Positions 52,471 through 64,000 of a stretch of DNA of 64,000 nt are shown one piece after another. A model generated the notes under the pieces. The model saw only the letters and a program-made list of their open reading frames with translations, did no database searches and had not been told where the DNA came from. The position numbers and the translations under genes are program-made. The stretch covers positions 590,325-654,324 of the forward strand of contig CACRSC010000001.1 in NCBI GenBank assembly GCA_902651635.1, read 5' to 3'. Positions within the stretch are counted from its first letter, which is position 1; every line of letters begins with the position of its first letter. This stretch comes from Mastigamoeba balamuthi. Lineage: Eukaryota; Evosea; Mastigamoebida; Mastigamoebidae.

Positions 52471-55400
52471 TTATATTTGGATCTGCAGTTTCCCGAGAAT
52501 GCTAAGAATCTCTGAGAAGGATGGCCTGTCATCTGTACCCTTCGTCCAGGTTCTTTGCATTAGTAAGATGTACTCAGGGGAATATTCCTTGCAGCCATTC
52601 ATCACCACAGGTCTCTGGCCAGTTAGTATGTGAGGAATAAGAGACATTATGGGAACGTCTCTAAATGGGCTGTTTCGAGTCATAACCTCATACATAACCA
52701 TTCCAAATGCATATACATCACTCTTCTCTGAGTAATGACCCAATACCAAAATCTCTGGTGCCATCCATGCAACAGTTCCGCATACAGTCATTGTCTTCTT
52801 TGCAGTTTTAATTGATGAGAGGCCAAAATCTAAGGCAGAGTAGCCAAGGTCAATATTGGGAATTTTCATACAGGGCAGGGCCTACCTGTAATTTTCGCAT
52901 TCATCTTGGAGTTCACAAGAATGTTAGCTGCCTTAAGATCACGATGTATAATTCCTGATGAATGAATATAACTTATTGTGCATTATGTATTAGTTCTTAG
53001 TCTAGTATATATGCATACATCATTCCCTTGCAGGAATCGATGAGAAGTTCTACTGCTGTTTTCGTTTCCAACTCCTTTTCCTCAACTAGATTCTTAAGAC
53101 TTCCCTCCATCCACTCAGTGACCCTATAAACAATTATTGGTATGTCTTGGAACTGTCTTACAGAAACATGTTTCCGGGGTCAAGACAGGCACCCATCTGC
53201 CAGTTATCATATTGAGAATGATGTTATTATGACTTGTCTTACGAAAAGAACAATTGAAGGATGCCGAAGACTGGACAGCAGAGCTATCTCCTTTATCTGT
53301 CTTTGAAGTTCCATCATTGCAGCTTGGTCAAATTTCTGCTGATAGAACATCTTCACTGCAACAATGTCTCCCTTAAACTCGCTGCACTTAGTGTAAGAAA
53401 AGGAACTTTGAAAAGACGTGCCCTCTGTGAACTGAACCAAAGTTACCTCGACCAACTGGGGTCTTTTCGATTACTACCTCTGAAGCATTGATACACCAGC
53501 TTGGTTTGTTCTTTGATTGAACAGAAAATTTGGAGAGCAATTCCTGGAAATTGAGAGAGTTATGATCAGATTGCTCTGATGGGCTTGCGGCTTTCTTCAC
53601 ACTTTCTGCATCATATTGCCTGTTCAGATCACTGAGAATTGCCTCGTGAATAATCTCTTCCTCAGTAATATCCTGAAGTTTGAAGATGCCCTTCGCATTG
53701 ATTGAAGGCAGATTATTGAGCTCTTGCGCTTTCCCAGCAGAGAGTTCCTTCTGGATTTCTGTTGCAGCTGAGTTACTTATCAATATTTGACCTCCTTGGG
53801 CAAGAGTAGCAATCTGAGCAGCTTTGTCGACAGTTGGACCGAAATAATTAACAGCTGTTCCACTGACCTCAGCATTAACTCTTCCGAAATGAATTCCCAT
53901 TCGCACTCGGACTCCACGGAATGATACCGTGTTGCCTCTTATAATCTCCACGCAGCATTTCTGTGTTAGAAGCAACTGATCCCACTTGGCATCCAACAGT
54001 TGATACTGCGAATCCATGCAGAAGAGGAGTGCATCAAGTGGTGACTCGAATGCCAGCATAAAGGCATCACCTGAAATGAGGTTATTGACAATATTCAAGA
54101 ATAATGGGTACCCTCAGTTCTAACTTCATATCCCTTGTGGCTTCTGAAGCATGCCCGAATTATCTCGTTGTGTAGCTTCAGCGTGGACTTCATTACCAGG
54201 GGGTTCCATTCCCAGAGAGATGATGATCCTTGTATATCCGTAAACACCAAAGCAATCTCTTCCTTAGGGGCATTCACTTGAACAATTTCTTCGCTTTTCT
54301 GAGAAATAGTGAGTATAATCTTCCTCTTATGAATTGCACGATTTCTGTTGCGAGGTATGAGCTCAACGAGGCAATTGTGGTATTAATTATGCTGAAGTCA
54401 GGTCTCGATCTTTCAACTGAATCAGTCTCCAATACTAAGAACTATTGTACCCTGGTAATTCGGACCAGCCTTCAGTGATGAGTTCTTCGATCGGTTTATG
54501 AATTCCCTTATTCGTAATTGTTGGGCGAAGACCGTGATTCATCACCTGTAATGCCACTGTGTGTGGATTAAAGTCATTGTATGGAATTTCCCTCGTCATT
54601 AACTCCCACGCAACAATCGCGAATGCTGCCTCTTTGTGAGACGGATATGCATTTTGATCGTACAATAGATGTCGCTCTTAGTTGTGAAGTCAGCCCCTTT
54701 GAGAACCTCAGGGGCAGTCCAAAAAACTGTTCCGATCACAGCAGAACCTTGTCCAAAATGAGCAGAACCCTTGTGGGAGAACATAGTCAGCCCGAAATCA
54801 CTAACCTTGGCCTGCATATTCGAATCCAACTGAGGGAAATACTGTGTCAGTCGACTGAAACAGATGAGATGCACAAGAATGTTGTTGCTTTTCAGGTCTC
54901 GGTGTAGTATTGGTGGGTCGTTCTGGTGCAGGTACCCCATTCCATGTCCGATGTCACTGAGAATGGATAGCTTGAGCTTCAGGGGAATTCGCACTGTGTC
55001 ATTGGCAAGTAACTCCATGAGGCTTCCAGTTGGCATGTACTCTATTTTTAGTGTCAGACAGACCTCTGCAGGTAGGTGAGAATAACCTGTAACAATGACG
55101 AAGTTGTTGACGCTCTTGGCGTGGCACATGAACAGCAGAATATTTGGATGTCTCAGAGCTCGCATCACAGCTACCTCCTTCTCGAACAGTTCAATATCAT
55201 CTGCCGTCACACTCTTCATGTAGAGAACTTTGGCTGCAACCTCTGTGTGACGAAATAGCGCCTTGTACACAGCCCCGCAGCTGCCCTGACCGATAAGTTC
55301 GCCCATAAGTATTTCAGATGTGTCCACCTCATCATAGTACTTCAGCCTCTTCTGCTTGCGGATCCAAGTTGCAAGGAGGGCAAATGCGGCAATTGTAAGT

Positions 55401-58400
55401 ATTGCTGCAGCACCTCCTCCACCGACAGCGCCCCCTATTATGGAATGACTGGCTCTCGATCTAGCCACTGCACTTGGAGTCGGGCAGGCTCCCATGTAGC
55501 AACCACTGCTGTCCCCTGAGCACCACGTGCAGTTGAGCAAATTGATGCAGGTCTCCTCCTCCACTACTTGAGCACACGAGCACTGAGTCTTGGGGACGCA
55601 GTACAGGCCACACCAATCGCATCCAATTGGCGATGTGTTGCACTCAGCAGAAGAGAGTATCCATGGGCAGCTTGAGACACAGGGAGTTGATGAGTTCGAG
55701 TCGTGATCCACCGATCCGGTGGAGCAAGAAAATAGTGTGCACGGGCCCGCTGTGCCCTGGGGTTGGTAGCCTCCCGGTCCGCACATCTCGCACGGTGTCG
55801 CAGGGTTTCTATCCCCATCCGTCATTCCTGCGGGACAGTCTAATAAGTCGCAGGTGCCAATCGAACCACGTGGCGCATAGGAGCCGGCACTGCAGTTGAT
55901 GCACAGTGTATCTGGTCGACTGTGGTGGTCCGTTGTTCCGGCTGAACACTGATGGCTGATGCATGAGCCTGTTGATCCTCTTGTCACTTCAGTGCCCGGA
56001 GAGCATGGAATACATTGAGTTGTGGAGTTCCAATCATCATCAGTAGTGCCTTCGGTGCATTCAAGAGACGCGCATGTTCCAATAGCCGTATGAGGCACAA
56101 AGTGACCCGGGCCGCAGAAGACGCAGGGAGTTGATGCATTAGAGTCATTGTCGGTGGTTCCCGAAGGGCATTGATAGGCTTGACAGCTTCCAGTGGAGCC
56201 GGCTGGTGAGTAATGCGCAGAGTTGCATTGAATGCATGCCGTTGTGGGGTCTGAGTCATTATCTGATGTACCCGGAGGGCACAGTGCCATGGCACATGGA
56301 CCATATGCACCTGCCGGCGAGTAGTGGCCAGGGCCGCACACAGCACATGGGGTTGACACAATCGAGTCAATATCCTGTGTTCCCTTTCTGCAAGCGAAAT
56401 TCCAACAGCTACCTGAAACTCCTGCGTGGTCGAAGTAATGGCCAGGCCCACATTCGACACAGCTTGTTGAGGAGTTCTCATCGGTGTCAGATGAGCCGAA
56501 AGGGCATTCGATACAAACCCCGATGCTCCCTGCCGGCATGTAATGCCCTTTCTGGCACTGCACACACATGGTTGAGCTGTCGGCATCAATGTCGACCGTT
56601 CCTGGTAGGCACTCCATTGCATGGCAACTGGTTGTATTGCTTCCTGAGGGCACGTAGTGCCCTGGTCCGCAAAACACGCGATAGACTCCATAGATATCTT
56701 CAGCAGAGAGTGCTCTGTTGTATACACGGAGGTCGTCCAGCAGTCCCTCGAAGCAAAGACCGCCTGCCGATTTACCAAATGTAAGAGTTGGTTGGTCCTG
56801 TACATACACAGGAGATGACCCACGTGCAGATAGAGCACCATTCGCATACACGGCCATTGCCACACCATCGAAAACCACGCTAATGTGGACCCATGTATTG
56901 TTCTCGATGGAAGCGAGGAGGTCGATCGCGTTAGTGTTTTTGGAGTTGACATACAGCTTGCTATATTGGATAAAGAGCCACAGGGTGCCAGTGCTGCTCT
57001 CCGGGCCGAGATAAAGAACCCAACTCTTTGCTGAAGTCCACGGAGTAACAGGTCGAATCCACATTGTTACAGTGAACGGTTTGCTCCCGAAGACTCCGGC
57101 ATCACCCAGAGCAGAGGACGAAAGTGACGTACATGTGGACCCCTGTGTTTGCTTGTTCGTCGTCGGGTCGGTTATCCAATGCTGCGAGAAATTGATTGCA
57201 CTACTGCCATCAACGCTGCTGTCCCACGAGAGACCCGAGGGGAATATGCTCAGTGTAGCGTCCATTGTGTGGCCGGACGTGTCGGAGAGTCTCTGGGTCG
57301 TGTTTGCTCCTTCAAATGCCCAGCGGAGAATGAGCCCCTCCGATGTAGCGCGTCCGGCAAGGAGCTGTCCGCATTTTCCTTTTGTTGAACAATACAATCC
57401 ACACCACTCACATGTACCCGTCGGAGCGGTGTTGCAGGAAAAGTCGTCTACGTTCACCAAACACTCGCTGATGCAGACAGTCGTGGGATCAGAGTCATGG
57501 TCGACAAACCCCGCTGAGCAGGCAAATGAGGAGCATGGGCCATAGGAGCCCATTGGAACATATGTGCCCGGACGGCACAGGACACAGGACGAAGATGTGT
57601 CCGAGTCATTGTCTGTCGTCCCGAGAGGACAGGCGTATTTGGAGCATTCTCCATACGATCCCCCCTGGTAGCTTGCTGGTGGAAGATAGGTTCCGGGGCC
57701 GCATACAGAACACGGGGTCGAGGGATCGAGGTCGGTGTCAGACGTCCCCGCAGGGCAATTAGTGCACATGGATGATCCCCTGTAGGAGAACTGCCCTTTC
57801 TGGCACTTAACGCATTTGGTTGATGGGTCGAGATCATGATCGAATGAACCAGCTGCACATGAAGCAGATCCGCAAGACGGGGAGAAAATCACTACCGGAG
57901 CCATGTAGAGTCCTGTCTTTTCAGTGAGTTACTGCTCGTTAAATTTGATTTTGAGTACCTGACCGGGGGCAGACAGCTCTCCAGATGTCTGCAATTTCAG
58001 AGGCAGAAAGAGCCCTGTTATACAGCCGTACCTCGTCTACTGTTCCGATGTAGCACAAGTCGTCATTATTCAAGGAGAGGCCGATGGTTAAGGACAAGTT
58101 TGTTCCAAGGTCCAGTCCAACTATTGAGCCGCTGGACATCTTGTATCCGTTATTATAGAGAGAGACTGTCTTTCCATCATAGGTCACTGCGATGTGCATC
58201 CAGTCTGTGAGAATTGAGCTCGAGATTTGAAGAGGTGTCTGCAGGCCCGTCACGTATAGCAATTTGTGTTTCACGGTCCAGCTAATTCCTGATGGAGCAC
58301 GGGAATGTGGCTGACCTAGGAAGCTCACCCATGTCATAACCGGGGTTTTTTCAACAATTGGTGGCTGTATCCACATTGACAATGTGTGAGAGGACTGGTT

Positions 58401-60646
58401 TCCGCTAATGTTGACCGAATCGAGTTTCGGAGAGACAAGATAAGGGCATTCGCTCTCCTGCACGCTGACCCAAGTGAAGGGATCAACAGAGAGCTGAGGA
58501 TTGAGCAAAAGTGATCTGCCAAATGGACCGAGAGGCCAAAGAACTCGGGTCGAGTTCTGGAGTACGCCGTTCATTCCGTGCCCTGATGCATCTCCAAGCT
58601 TTTCGCTGAGAGTTCGGCCCTCAAACTTCCAATGCAAAACGAGACCGTTTGTCGACGGTGGATGCTTTCTAGTGACGTTGCAAACTCCAATACTGACACA
58701 GTGATCCACACACCAGTCGCAACCATACATCGAATCGTAACACAAAATGGGAACAGTTATCAGGGTGCACCTCGACACGCATGACGTCGAGGGGTCCGAG
58801 TCATCGTCAATGAACCCGTGAGGACACATGTGGCTGGTGCACGATCCAGAGGACCCCTTGGGAGTATAAACGCCGGCACCACAATGAACGCATTCGGTCG
58901 ATGGGTCTGAGTCGTGGTCTGTGGTCCCTGCTGTGCATTTAAGGCATTCTCCAGTCATGTTTTGTGGTGCGAAGTGTCCTGTCCTGCATTCAACACATGG
59001 TGTTGATGGATCCGAATCGTTGTCTGTGAATCCAGGAGGGCAGACGAACGCAGAGCACTGAGCAACCGAATTTGAAGGAACGTATGTCCCAGAACCGCAA
59101 GAAACACAGGGTGCGGAGTCGTTGTATCCGATTCCTGTGCTTCCAGCTGGACACCGCGGGTTGCAGTTGTTTAGCAATTGTGTGCACGTCGAGAAGCACC
59201 ACCTGCAACCACTTGCAGACCCATTGCACAGGTGTGGTGTCCCGAACAAGTTGCACGAGTCCACGCACTGGGTACTGGGGGATGAGTCATCGTCTGTGTA
59301 TCCGGACGGGCACATATGCGTGGCGCACGCTCCAAATGAACCAGTTGGCACAAAGGTTCCGGGACCGCACTGAACGCATTGGGTTTCGGTGTCGGAGTCG
59401 TCGTCAGTCCATCCGCTTGGGCATTCGTAGTCGCCACACTGCCCATGGTTGCCTGTAGACGAAGCGAAGAAGTGGCCTGGGCCACACGTAACGCACGGGG
59501 TAGCTGGGTCTGAGTCATGGTCTGTTGAGCCCTGCTGACATTCGGGGCACGATCCTGAGGAACCCGGAGGCGTGTATGATCCGGCAGAGCAGAGTACGCA
59601 TGCTGTAGAGGAGTCCGAGTCATTATCAACAGTTCCTGCTGCACATCGAAAATCATCGCAAGACGTCATTCTGGACCCTATTGGAACGAAGTGTCCTAAT
59701 GTGATCATAAGGTCGCTGTTAGACTTATGATCGCCGCAAGGGTTCGGATTCAAAGGAATGGACTCCCGATACTGACCCCCCGAATTGTCTTACCAGATTG
59801 ATTGCAGGCCCCGTGCCAGAGGTCAATCACCTCTTGGGGCGTGATAGAACGAGAGTACAGCCGCACATCGTCGACGAGACCGCTGTAGCACAGGTCTGTC
59901 CATGTTCTCAGCCCGATGTAGAGCTTCGCAGCCTCGCCCGAGTTGACATGGGCCAAGAACGTAGTTGTCAGGTCGCCGTTGATGAACACCGAAGCAACGG
60001 ACCCGCCGGTTACGCCGTCGTATGTTGTGACAACGTGCACCCACTCGCCAGCCACGTGCCGGAAGTTGGGATACATGTACATTGCTGCGTAGGTCCCGAC
60101 TTGGATTGCTTGATTCGTCTGCACTGTCCAGAACAGAACGTCGTAGTCGAAATTGCCGCTGGTCAGACCGCCAATGGCAGCGATCCAGGCCCTCTTGGTG
60201 AACGAGACCGGCTGGTCGGGCTTGATCCACATCGACAGCGTGAGCGGGGCCATGCCGCGGATTCCCCAGTGCCTGAGGAGCCCCGAGACGAGGAAGGGGC
60301 AAGTGGCGCCCTGCCGGTCCTCCATCATCACTTTGTACCACGCGGGCATGAGCTGGATGGCGTGGCTGCCGACGATGCCCCGCACCCACGTGACGTTCTG
60401 CTTGTTGACCCCCGCCAGCGTGGGAGGTAGGTTGTTGCCAGAGGAGTCGAGCATGCGGGCGGACTCGTTGGCTCCGTCGAAAGACCAATGCAGAATGAGG
60501 CCCTCATCTAGAGAGCCCCCGGACACTGGCGGCGAGACCAGCAAGAGTATGCTGACGAGGGTCAGCAATCCGGATATGGTGGCCGTTGCCGCGGATCCCT
60601 TAGGTGTCGTGTCGAGTTCTAGCAGCCACGTCTTGTGGCAGTTCAT
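52471..60646 (-). CDS. receptor: LamG x3, Cys-rich repeats, TM, TKL kinase, class III cyclase, second TKL kinase
   Basis: A giant type I membrane receptor on the minus strand. ATG at 60646, then a hydrophobic leader (ISGLLTLVSILLLVSPP). The ectodomain has three LamG-like domains, each opening G-L-[IV]-L-x-W-x-F-[DE]-G, and about 21 Cys-rich units of roughly 40 residues with the core T-D-x-D-S-D-P-S-T-x-C (GTTDNDSDPSTPC type). One membrane helix (AAAILTIAAFALLATWI) is followed by kinase 1: GQGSCGAV, AAKVL, HRDLKSNN, SDFGL, APEVL. Next is a cyclase homology domain with both metal Asp sites (FTDIQGSSSLW; EGDAFMLAF) and YFGPTVDKAAQIATLAQGG. Kinase 2 has GRGNFGSV, VAVKMF, HRDLKAANI, DFGLSS, WMAPEIL and ends at 52471. 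I checked joins GHFVPIGS, SGLYMAPV, NIL|LDSNMQAK, IYSFAIVAW, EGDAFM and LVTEWMEG for splice sites and phase. Confidence 0.85.
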
Positions 60647-60984
60647 TCGCGCGGGTTGATTGTGAGAGCCACAGATGCAAAATGCTATCTGCCCGATGGG
60701 TGATGGCTTTGCAATACTCAAAAATAGCCTCAGTCGAGCGGCGAGAGAGGTCCGGATGCGCCGATTACGTCTCGGGTGGAAAATGGCTTTTGCTCGTCGC
60801 TCAGTGGAGGACACTGGATTGCGCTTGAAGCGGCGGCTCGATGTAGCTCTCGTGTAGCTTCGGCTTCGAGAAGAGTGTTGACAGACACACGCGAGCTCGC
60901 GTACGCGTATCGGCGGAACTTGTGTTTCTTAATTATTGCAGTGCTGCAAGGGGATGTTGCCTAGGGGTGGGTGGGTGTTGCCTC

Positions 60985-62268
60985 TTATCCGCGCCTTCTC
61001 CTCTTTCTCTTGTGGTGCGCGACCATTGAGTCGAACGTGTCCCTGTCGATTGCGACGACTTGCGTGCTGTTGTCCCCGGTGCTGTAGGTGAGCAGGTACT
61101 TGTCCCCGCTCAGCGCAATGCCGCTCAGGTACTGCATCGGCTTGGCGTACACGTCCTCCTCCGCCTGCCCGCCGAGGCTGAAGGGCCTGCTGACCGACGT
61201 GATGGCGTGCGGAGGGCTCCGCTGGAACGCGTAGCAGAAGAACATGTATCTGCAGCAGGGCACGCCCCTGACCTTGGGCATCTGCCAGTGCCCGCACGCC
61301 AGCAGGTCCAGGCCCGGTCCCCTGTCCACGACCGCGGTGCTGCCCCGCAGGTGCTGTCCCTCGGAGCCCAGGATGCTCGGGAGCCGCCTCCAGCTGTTCC
61401 GCGACACGGTCACGCAGGACCCCGTGCCCGGGACGCTGCACTCGACGACCGTGTGCGGCTGTATGCTGTGCACAAAACGCAGCCGGCCCTCGTCCGAGAA
61501 GAACGGCATCCAGTTCTTCTGCCACGTCCGCTTGTCGAACGGCGGCACCAGCCACGTCATCGACCGCGCGGCGACGGCGGAGCCCTCGGCGGCGGCGAGC
61601 TCGAGCTCCGCGCGGTCGAACACGAGCGCCGCCATGCAGCGCAGGCCGTCGCCCGGCAGGATGCCGTTGACGGCCACGACGACGCTCTCGCCGCGGACGA
61701 CCGCCCGCGGGTCCTCCAGCCCGCACGGCTCCTTCCCGTCGCAGGCCGTCACGTTGGGCCCCTCGAGCACCGCGTACGCCCCCGCCGCCAGCGTCCCGTT
61801 GGGCAGCACGCGGGCCGCGACGACGCTGTTGGTCAGCGCGGGGTCCGTGCCCGCCTGCCGCCGCAGGAGCACCAGCGCTCCCTCGGGCCCCCCGCCGCCC
61901 CGCTCCAGCCGACCCCTCTCGCTGCCGGGCCACAGGACCGCGGGACTCGGGTTCAGCAGCGCCCCGAGAGCCAAGGCGCCCTCGCGCGGGGGCAGCGCCA
62001 GGTGCTGGCCGGGCGACCGCGTGGGCATCGGGCGCAGCAGCGCGGGCGGCGCGCGCAGCGGGTCGTCGGGCAGGGCGAGGTAGAAGCGCGGGTGGTAGAG
62101 CGTGGCGTTGGGGCTGGGCAGCAGGTAGTAGCCGCTGCTGTTGGGGCCCCGCGGGGCCGAGGGCGAGGGCGGCGCCAGGGCCCCGGAGGGCAGCATGCTC
62201 AGCGGCACCAGGAAGATGGTGCACGCCGTCGCCATGGCCAGCGCCACGAGGAGGTACAGGCGCCCCAT
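60985..62268 (-). CDS. type II membrane beta-propeller glycan enzyme (GH43/GH130-like)
   Basis: Intronless, 427 residues. A single N-terminal signal anchor (LYLLVALAMATACTIFLVPL) predicts a type II Golgi/ER membrane protein with its catalytic part in the lumen; several N-x-S/T sites occur. The core has repeating blade-like motifs: CGLEDPRAVVRGESVVVAVNG, NWMPFFSDEGRLRFVHSI, RGSTAVVDRGPGLDLLACGH, YMFFCYAFQRSPPHAITSVS and YLSGIALSGDKYLLTYSTGD. The E-D-P-R and later acidic positions resemble five-bladed propeller glycosidases/phosphorylases and related glycosyltransferases. Which activity it has cannot be decided. It ends in a basic KRKRRRR tail. Confidence 0.5.
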   Translation of the reverse strand: MGRLYLLVALAMATACTIFLVPLSMLPSGALAPPSPSAPRGPNSSGYYLLPSPNATLYHPRFYLALPDDPLRAPPALLRPMPTRSPGQHLALPPREGALALGALLNPSPAVLWPGSERGRLERGGGGPEGALVLLRRQAGTDPALTNSVVAARVLPNGTLAAGAYAVLEGPNVTACDGKEPCGLEDPRAVVRGESVVVAVNGILPGDGLRCMAALVFDRAELELAAAEGSAVAARSMTWLVPPFDKRTWQKNWMPFFSDEGRLRFVHSIQPHTVVECSVPGTGSCVTVSRNSWRRLPSILGSEGQHLRGSTAVVDRGPGLDLLACGHWQMPKVRGVPCCRYMFFCYAFQRSPPHAITSVSRPFSLGGQAEEDVYAKPMQYLSGIALSGDKYLLTYSTGDNSTQVVAIDRDTFDSMVAHHKRKRRRRG

Positions 62269-62396
62269 GGGTCCGGCGGGGGGGGCCTGCGGTCGAACGG
62301 AGGGAACTCACACAGGCAGCCCCAACCCACAACAACGCTTTTGATACAGTATCCAAGATTGAATCGGAAAAGCAGAACTCGGATGGCAAAATATTT

Positions 62397-62469
62397 TGAG
62401 GACGAAGGGACTTGAACCCCCAACCTGCTGATCTGGAGTCAGCCGCAGCTACCGTTGTGCTACGCCCTC
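62397..62469 (-). tRNA. tRNA-Trp (anticodon CCA)
   Basis: On the minus strand the acceptor stem GAGGGCG pairs with CGTCCTC (one G-U), discriminator A. The anticodon loop is CTCCAGA, giving CCA, and the T arm is GGGGG-TTCAAGT-CCCTT with two G-U pairs. No intron. Confidence 0.9.
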
Positions 62470-62564
62470 ATTCACAAATTTTGTTTCAGAGAGTCCAGTT
62501 TAAGTACGTGTGCCAGGTCAGGTTACTGGGTGAGCAGACCATTCAGCACGGCGCCCACCGAGCA

Positions 62565-62578
62565 GGGGGGGGGGGGGG
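62565..62578 (+). repeat. G homopolymer run
   Basis: Fourteen consecutive G residues just below the stop codon of the RGS-domain gene. Length is prone to sequencing error. Confidence 0.9.
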
Positions 62579-62595
62579 TATCATAGCGAACTTAA

Positions 62596-64000
62596 TCAAT
62601 GGCTTTCCTTTGAACCGGTGTTGTGTGCGGCCAGTCCAGAGGACTGGCCATGGTCTCTGAACGTGAGAGCACTTCGGGAGCGCGGCAGCTTTGCTGAACG
62701 GTCGAGTACGAGCCTGAACCACTCCGGATACGACGCTGTGTCGCTGCCCCTGCTCTCCACTGCCTCCAGCAGCTGCATCAGAGCCCTGCTGGGGCTCGCT
62801 AGGAACTCGGCGAACACCCCCGCGACCAGGTCCTTCTCGTATTCCCGCTCGACGCGCTCCAAGTGCGCCGTTATCACCGCGAGTGTGAGCTCCTTGTGCT
62901 TGGCTTCTCTGTAGTGCTCTGGATCGAAGTGCTGGCGGAAGAGCGCCTCGGTTGCCATCTTCCCGATGTCCCGGATCAGGTAGGCGCTGCTCGCCAGCGA
63001 CGACGCCGTTGCCCGCAGCTCGCGCAGCCACGAGACGTCGACGAGATACCGCAGCTTCTCGCAATCCTCTGCCCGCGGCGCGACGAACAGCATGAAGCAC
63101 TGCAGGGCCAGCGGGCTTCCCAGGAGGCCCCTCAGCCTGTCTTCCGGAGTGCGGGCCACGCGTCTCTGCTCTGCGCCCGGAACGGGCACGAGGACCTCCG
63201 GCGGCAGCGTACAGCAGCAGATGTTGAGCAGCGAGAGCGCGTTCTGTGTGGCCTTGTTGACTCGGCGGGCGTAGACGAGCGATTCCTGAGCCTTGTGCGT
63301 GCGTGCGAGGATGGCGTCGATGCTTTGCTGCATCCGTTGCTGGAGCGCAGCGATTTCGTCCCCCTTTGTGTCGGGGTCGGGGCCGGGAGTGCCGCCGATA
63401 ACGGACAGCGTCGTCATGAACGGCACTCTCTCACTGTCTGGCGGCTGTTGCTGAGTGTCGAAGACTTGAACTAGCGCTGACAGCCTCGGCAGCAGCGTTG
63501 TGTCGAGCCACAGGCTGTAGGCAGCCGCGATGATGCAGATGAAGAAGACGATGACCGTCGTGACCGTGCAGCCCACCCGGAAGCCGGAGTCCCGGATGAC
63601 GCGCTGCCTCTCGGTCCGCAGCACCACCCCGAGGCCGTCGCCTGCCTGCCCTTGCACCGGGAGATGCGCGTAGACCAGAGAAACCCGCGTTGTCCATTCC
63701 CGGTGCTGCAGCGTCGGGCACACCCGGGCAGGGGCTGTAGGGATGGCATCCCTGCGGACGATCTGCATCAGGGGGTGTCCTTGCCACTTGGTTGGGATGT
63801 CCGGTATCGGAGAGGGCTCCAGCGAGGGGTGCGGCGACGTGGAAGTGTTCTCCCACATCGCGAGACACGATGTGCCCGCGTTGCTAAGTGCCTGCAGCCG
63901 CTCCTGCACGCTGAGCGCCCAGAGCATGGCCCCGTGGATCGTTCTGTTCCATACGGGGTCCCGGCTCGAGTACACAGGGCGCACGACGACGAACATAGGG
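62596..64000 (-). CDS. membrane protein with C-terminal RGS-like domain, possibly incomplete at the window edge
   Basis: An open frame of at least 466 residues; an ATG at 63996 exists, but the frame may continue beyond the window. One membrane segment (VTTVIVFFICIIAAAYSLWL, about residues 145-165) separates an N-terminal region from a cytosolic part. The C-terminal part resembles an RGS domain: LALQCFMLFVAPRAEDCEKL, YLVDVSWLREL, HKELTLAVITAHLERVEREY and DLVAGVFAEFLAS. RGS domains speed GTP hydrolysis by G-alpha subunits, so this may be a membrane-bound regulator of heterotrimeric G signalling. Assignment rests on the helix pattern, so it is moderate. Confidence 0.55.
   Translation of the reverse strand, partial: PMFVVVRPVYSSRDPVWNRTIHGAMLWALSVQERLQALSNAGTSCLAMWENTSTSPHPSLEPSPIPDIPTKWQGHPLMQIVRRDAIPTAPARVCPTLQHREWTTRVSLVYAHLPVQGQAGDGLGVVLRTERQRVIRDSGFRVGCTVTTVIVFFICIIAAAYSLWLDTTLLPRLSALVQVFDTQQQPPDSERVPFMTTLSVIGGTPGPDPDTKGDEIAALQQRMQQSIDAILARTHKAQESLVYARRVNKATQNALSLLNICCCTLPPEVLVPVPGAEQRRVARTPEDRLRGLLGSPLALQCFMLFVAPRAEDCEKLRYLVDVSWLRELRATASSLASSAYLIRDIGKMATEALFRQHFDPEHYREAKHKELTLAVITAHLERVEREYEKDLVAGVFAEFLASPSRALMQLLEAVESRGSDTASYPEWFRLVLDRSAKLPRSRSALTFRDHGQSSGLAAHNTGSKESH

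Overview
The window looks like a gene-dense nuclear contig from an anaerobic, flagellated amoebozoan, most likely an archamoeba of the Mastigamoeba kind. This is inference from content: an [FeFe]-hydrogenase, a ciliary B9 protein (B9D1), many tyrosine-kinase-like (TKL) kinases including one with an MSP-like domain of the type I associate with Entamoeba, short spliceosomal introns (about 45-190 nt) with GTRCGY-type donors, and GC-rich, CpG-rich coding DNA. No sequence search was possible.

Layout. From 1 to 20.3 kb lies compact housekeeping DNA: a cathepsin-like protease (cut by the window edge), phosphatidylserine synthase, two tandem HxxxD acyltransferases, TMEM209, GRASP, an iron-sulfur flavoprotein, an alpha/beta hydrolase, B9D1, V-ATPase subunit e, a START-domain protein, an ankyrin protein, a DUF3605 protein and a VPS37A-like ESCRT-I subunit. 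From 20.4 to 26.0 kb is the most striking locus. A phase-consistent 17-exon model gives one 1,554-residue polypeptide joining an [FeFe]-hydrogenase, a flavodoxin and a CPR-like FAD domain to an MSP-like domain and a TKL kinase, with no stop or spacer between the redox and kinase halves. From 26.2 to 32.1 kb are two identical tRNA-Arg genes flanking a ZIFL-like MFS transporter, then a RhoGAP coiled-coil protein.

From 32.4 to 39.2 kb the DNA is accessory: an unrecognised coiled-coil gene, an Ala/Glu/Lys-rich ORF bracketed by 63-bp direct repeats, a complete-looking pogo/CENP-B-type DNA transposon with 45-bp terminal inverted repeats, and an AT-rich stretch with no genes seen. From 39.2 to 45.3 kb are CLN3/battenin, a small unknown gene and COG2. 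From about 45.6 to 52.3 kb is an anomalous CpG-poor island with degenerate 25/51-bp repeats and several unrecognised ORFs. From 52.5 to 60.6 kb a single long gene encodes a receptor with three LamG-like domains, about 21 Cys-rich repeats, one membrane segment, a TKL kinase, a class III nucleotide cyclase and a second TKL kinase. The end holds a Golgi-type beta-propeller enzyme, tRNA-Trp, and a membrane protein with an RGS-like domain that runs to or past the edge.

Much of the gene set serves membrane traffic (GRASP, COG2, VPS37, V-ATPase e, CLN3, START, PSS) and signalling (receptor kinase/cyclase, RhoGAP, RGS, hydrogenase-kinase). Exon coordinates marked exact were checked for splice consensus and reading phase by hand; others are approximate.
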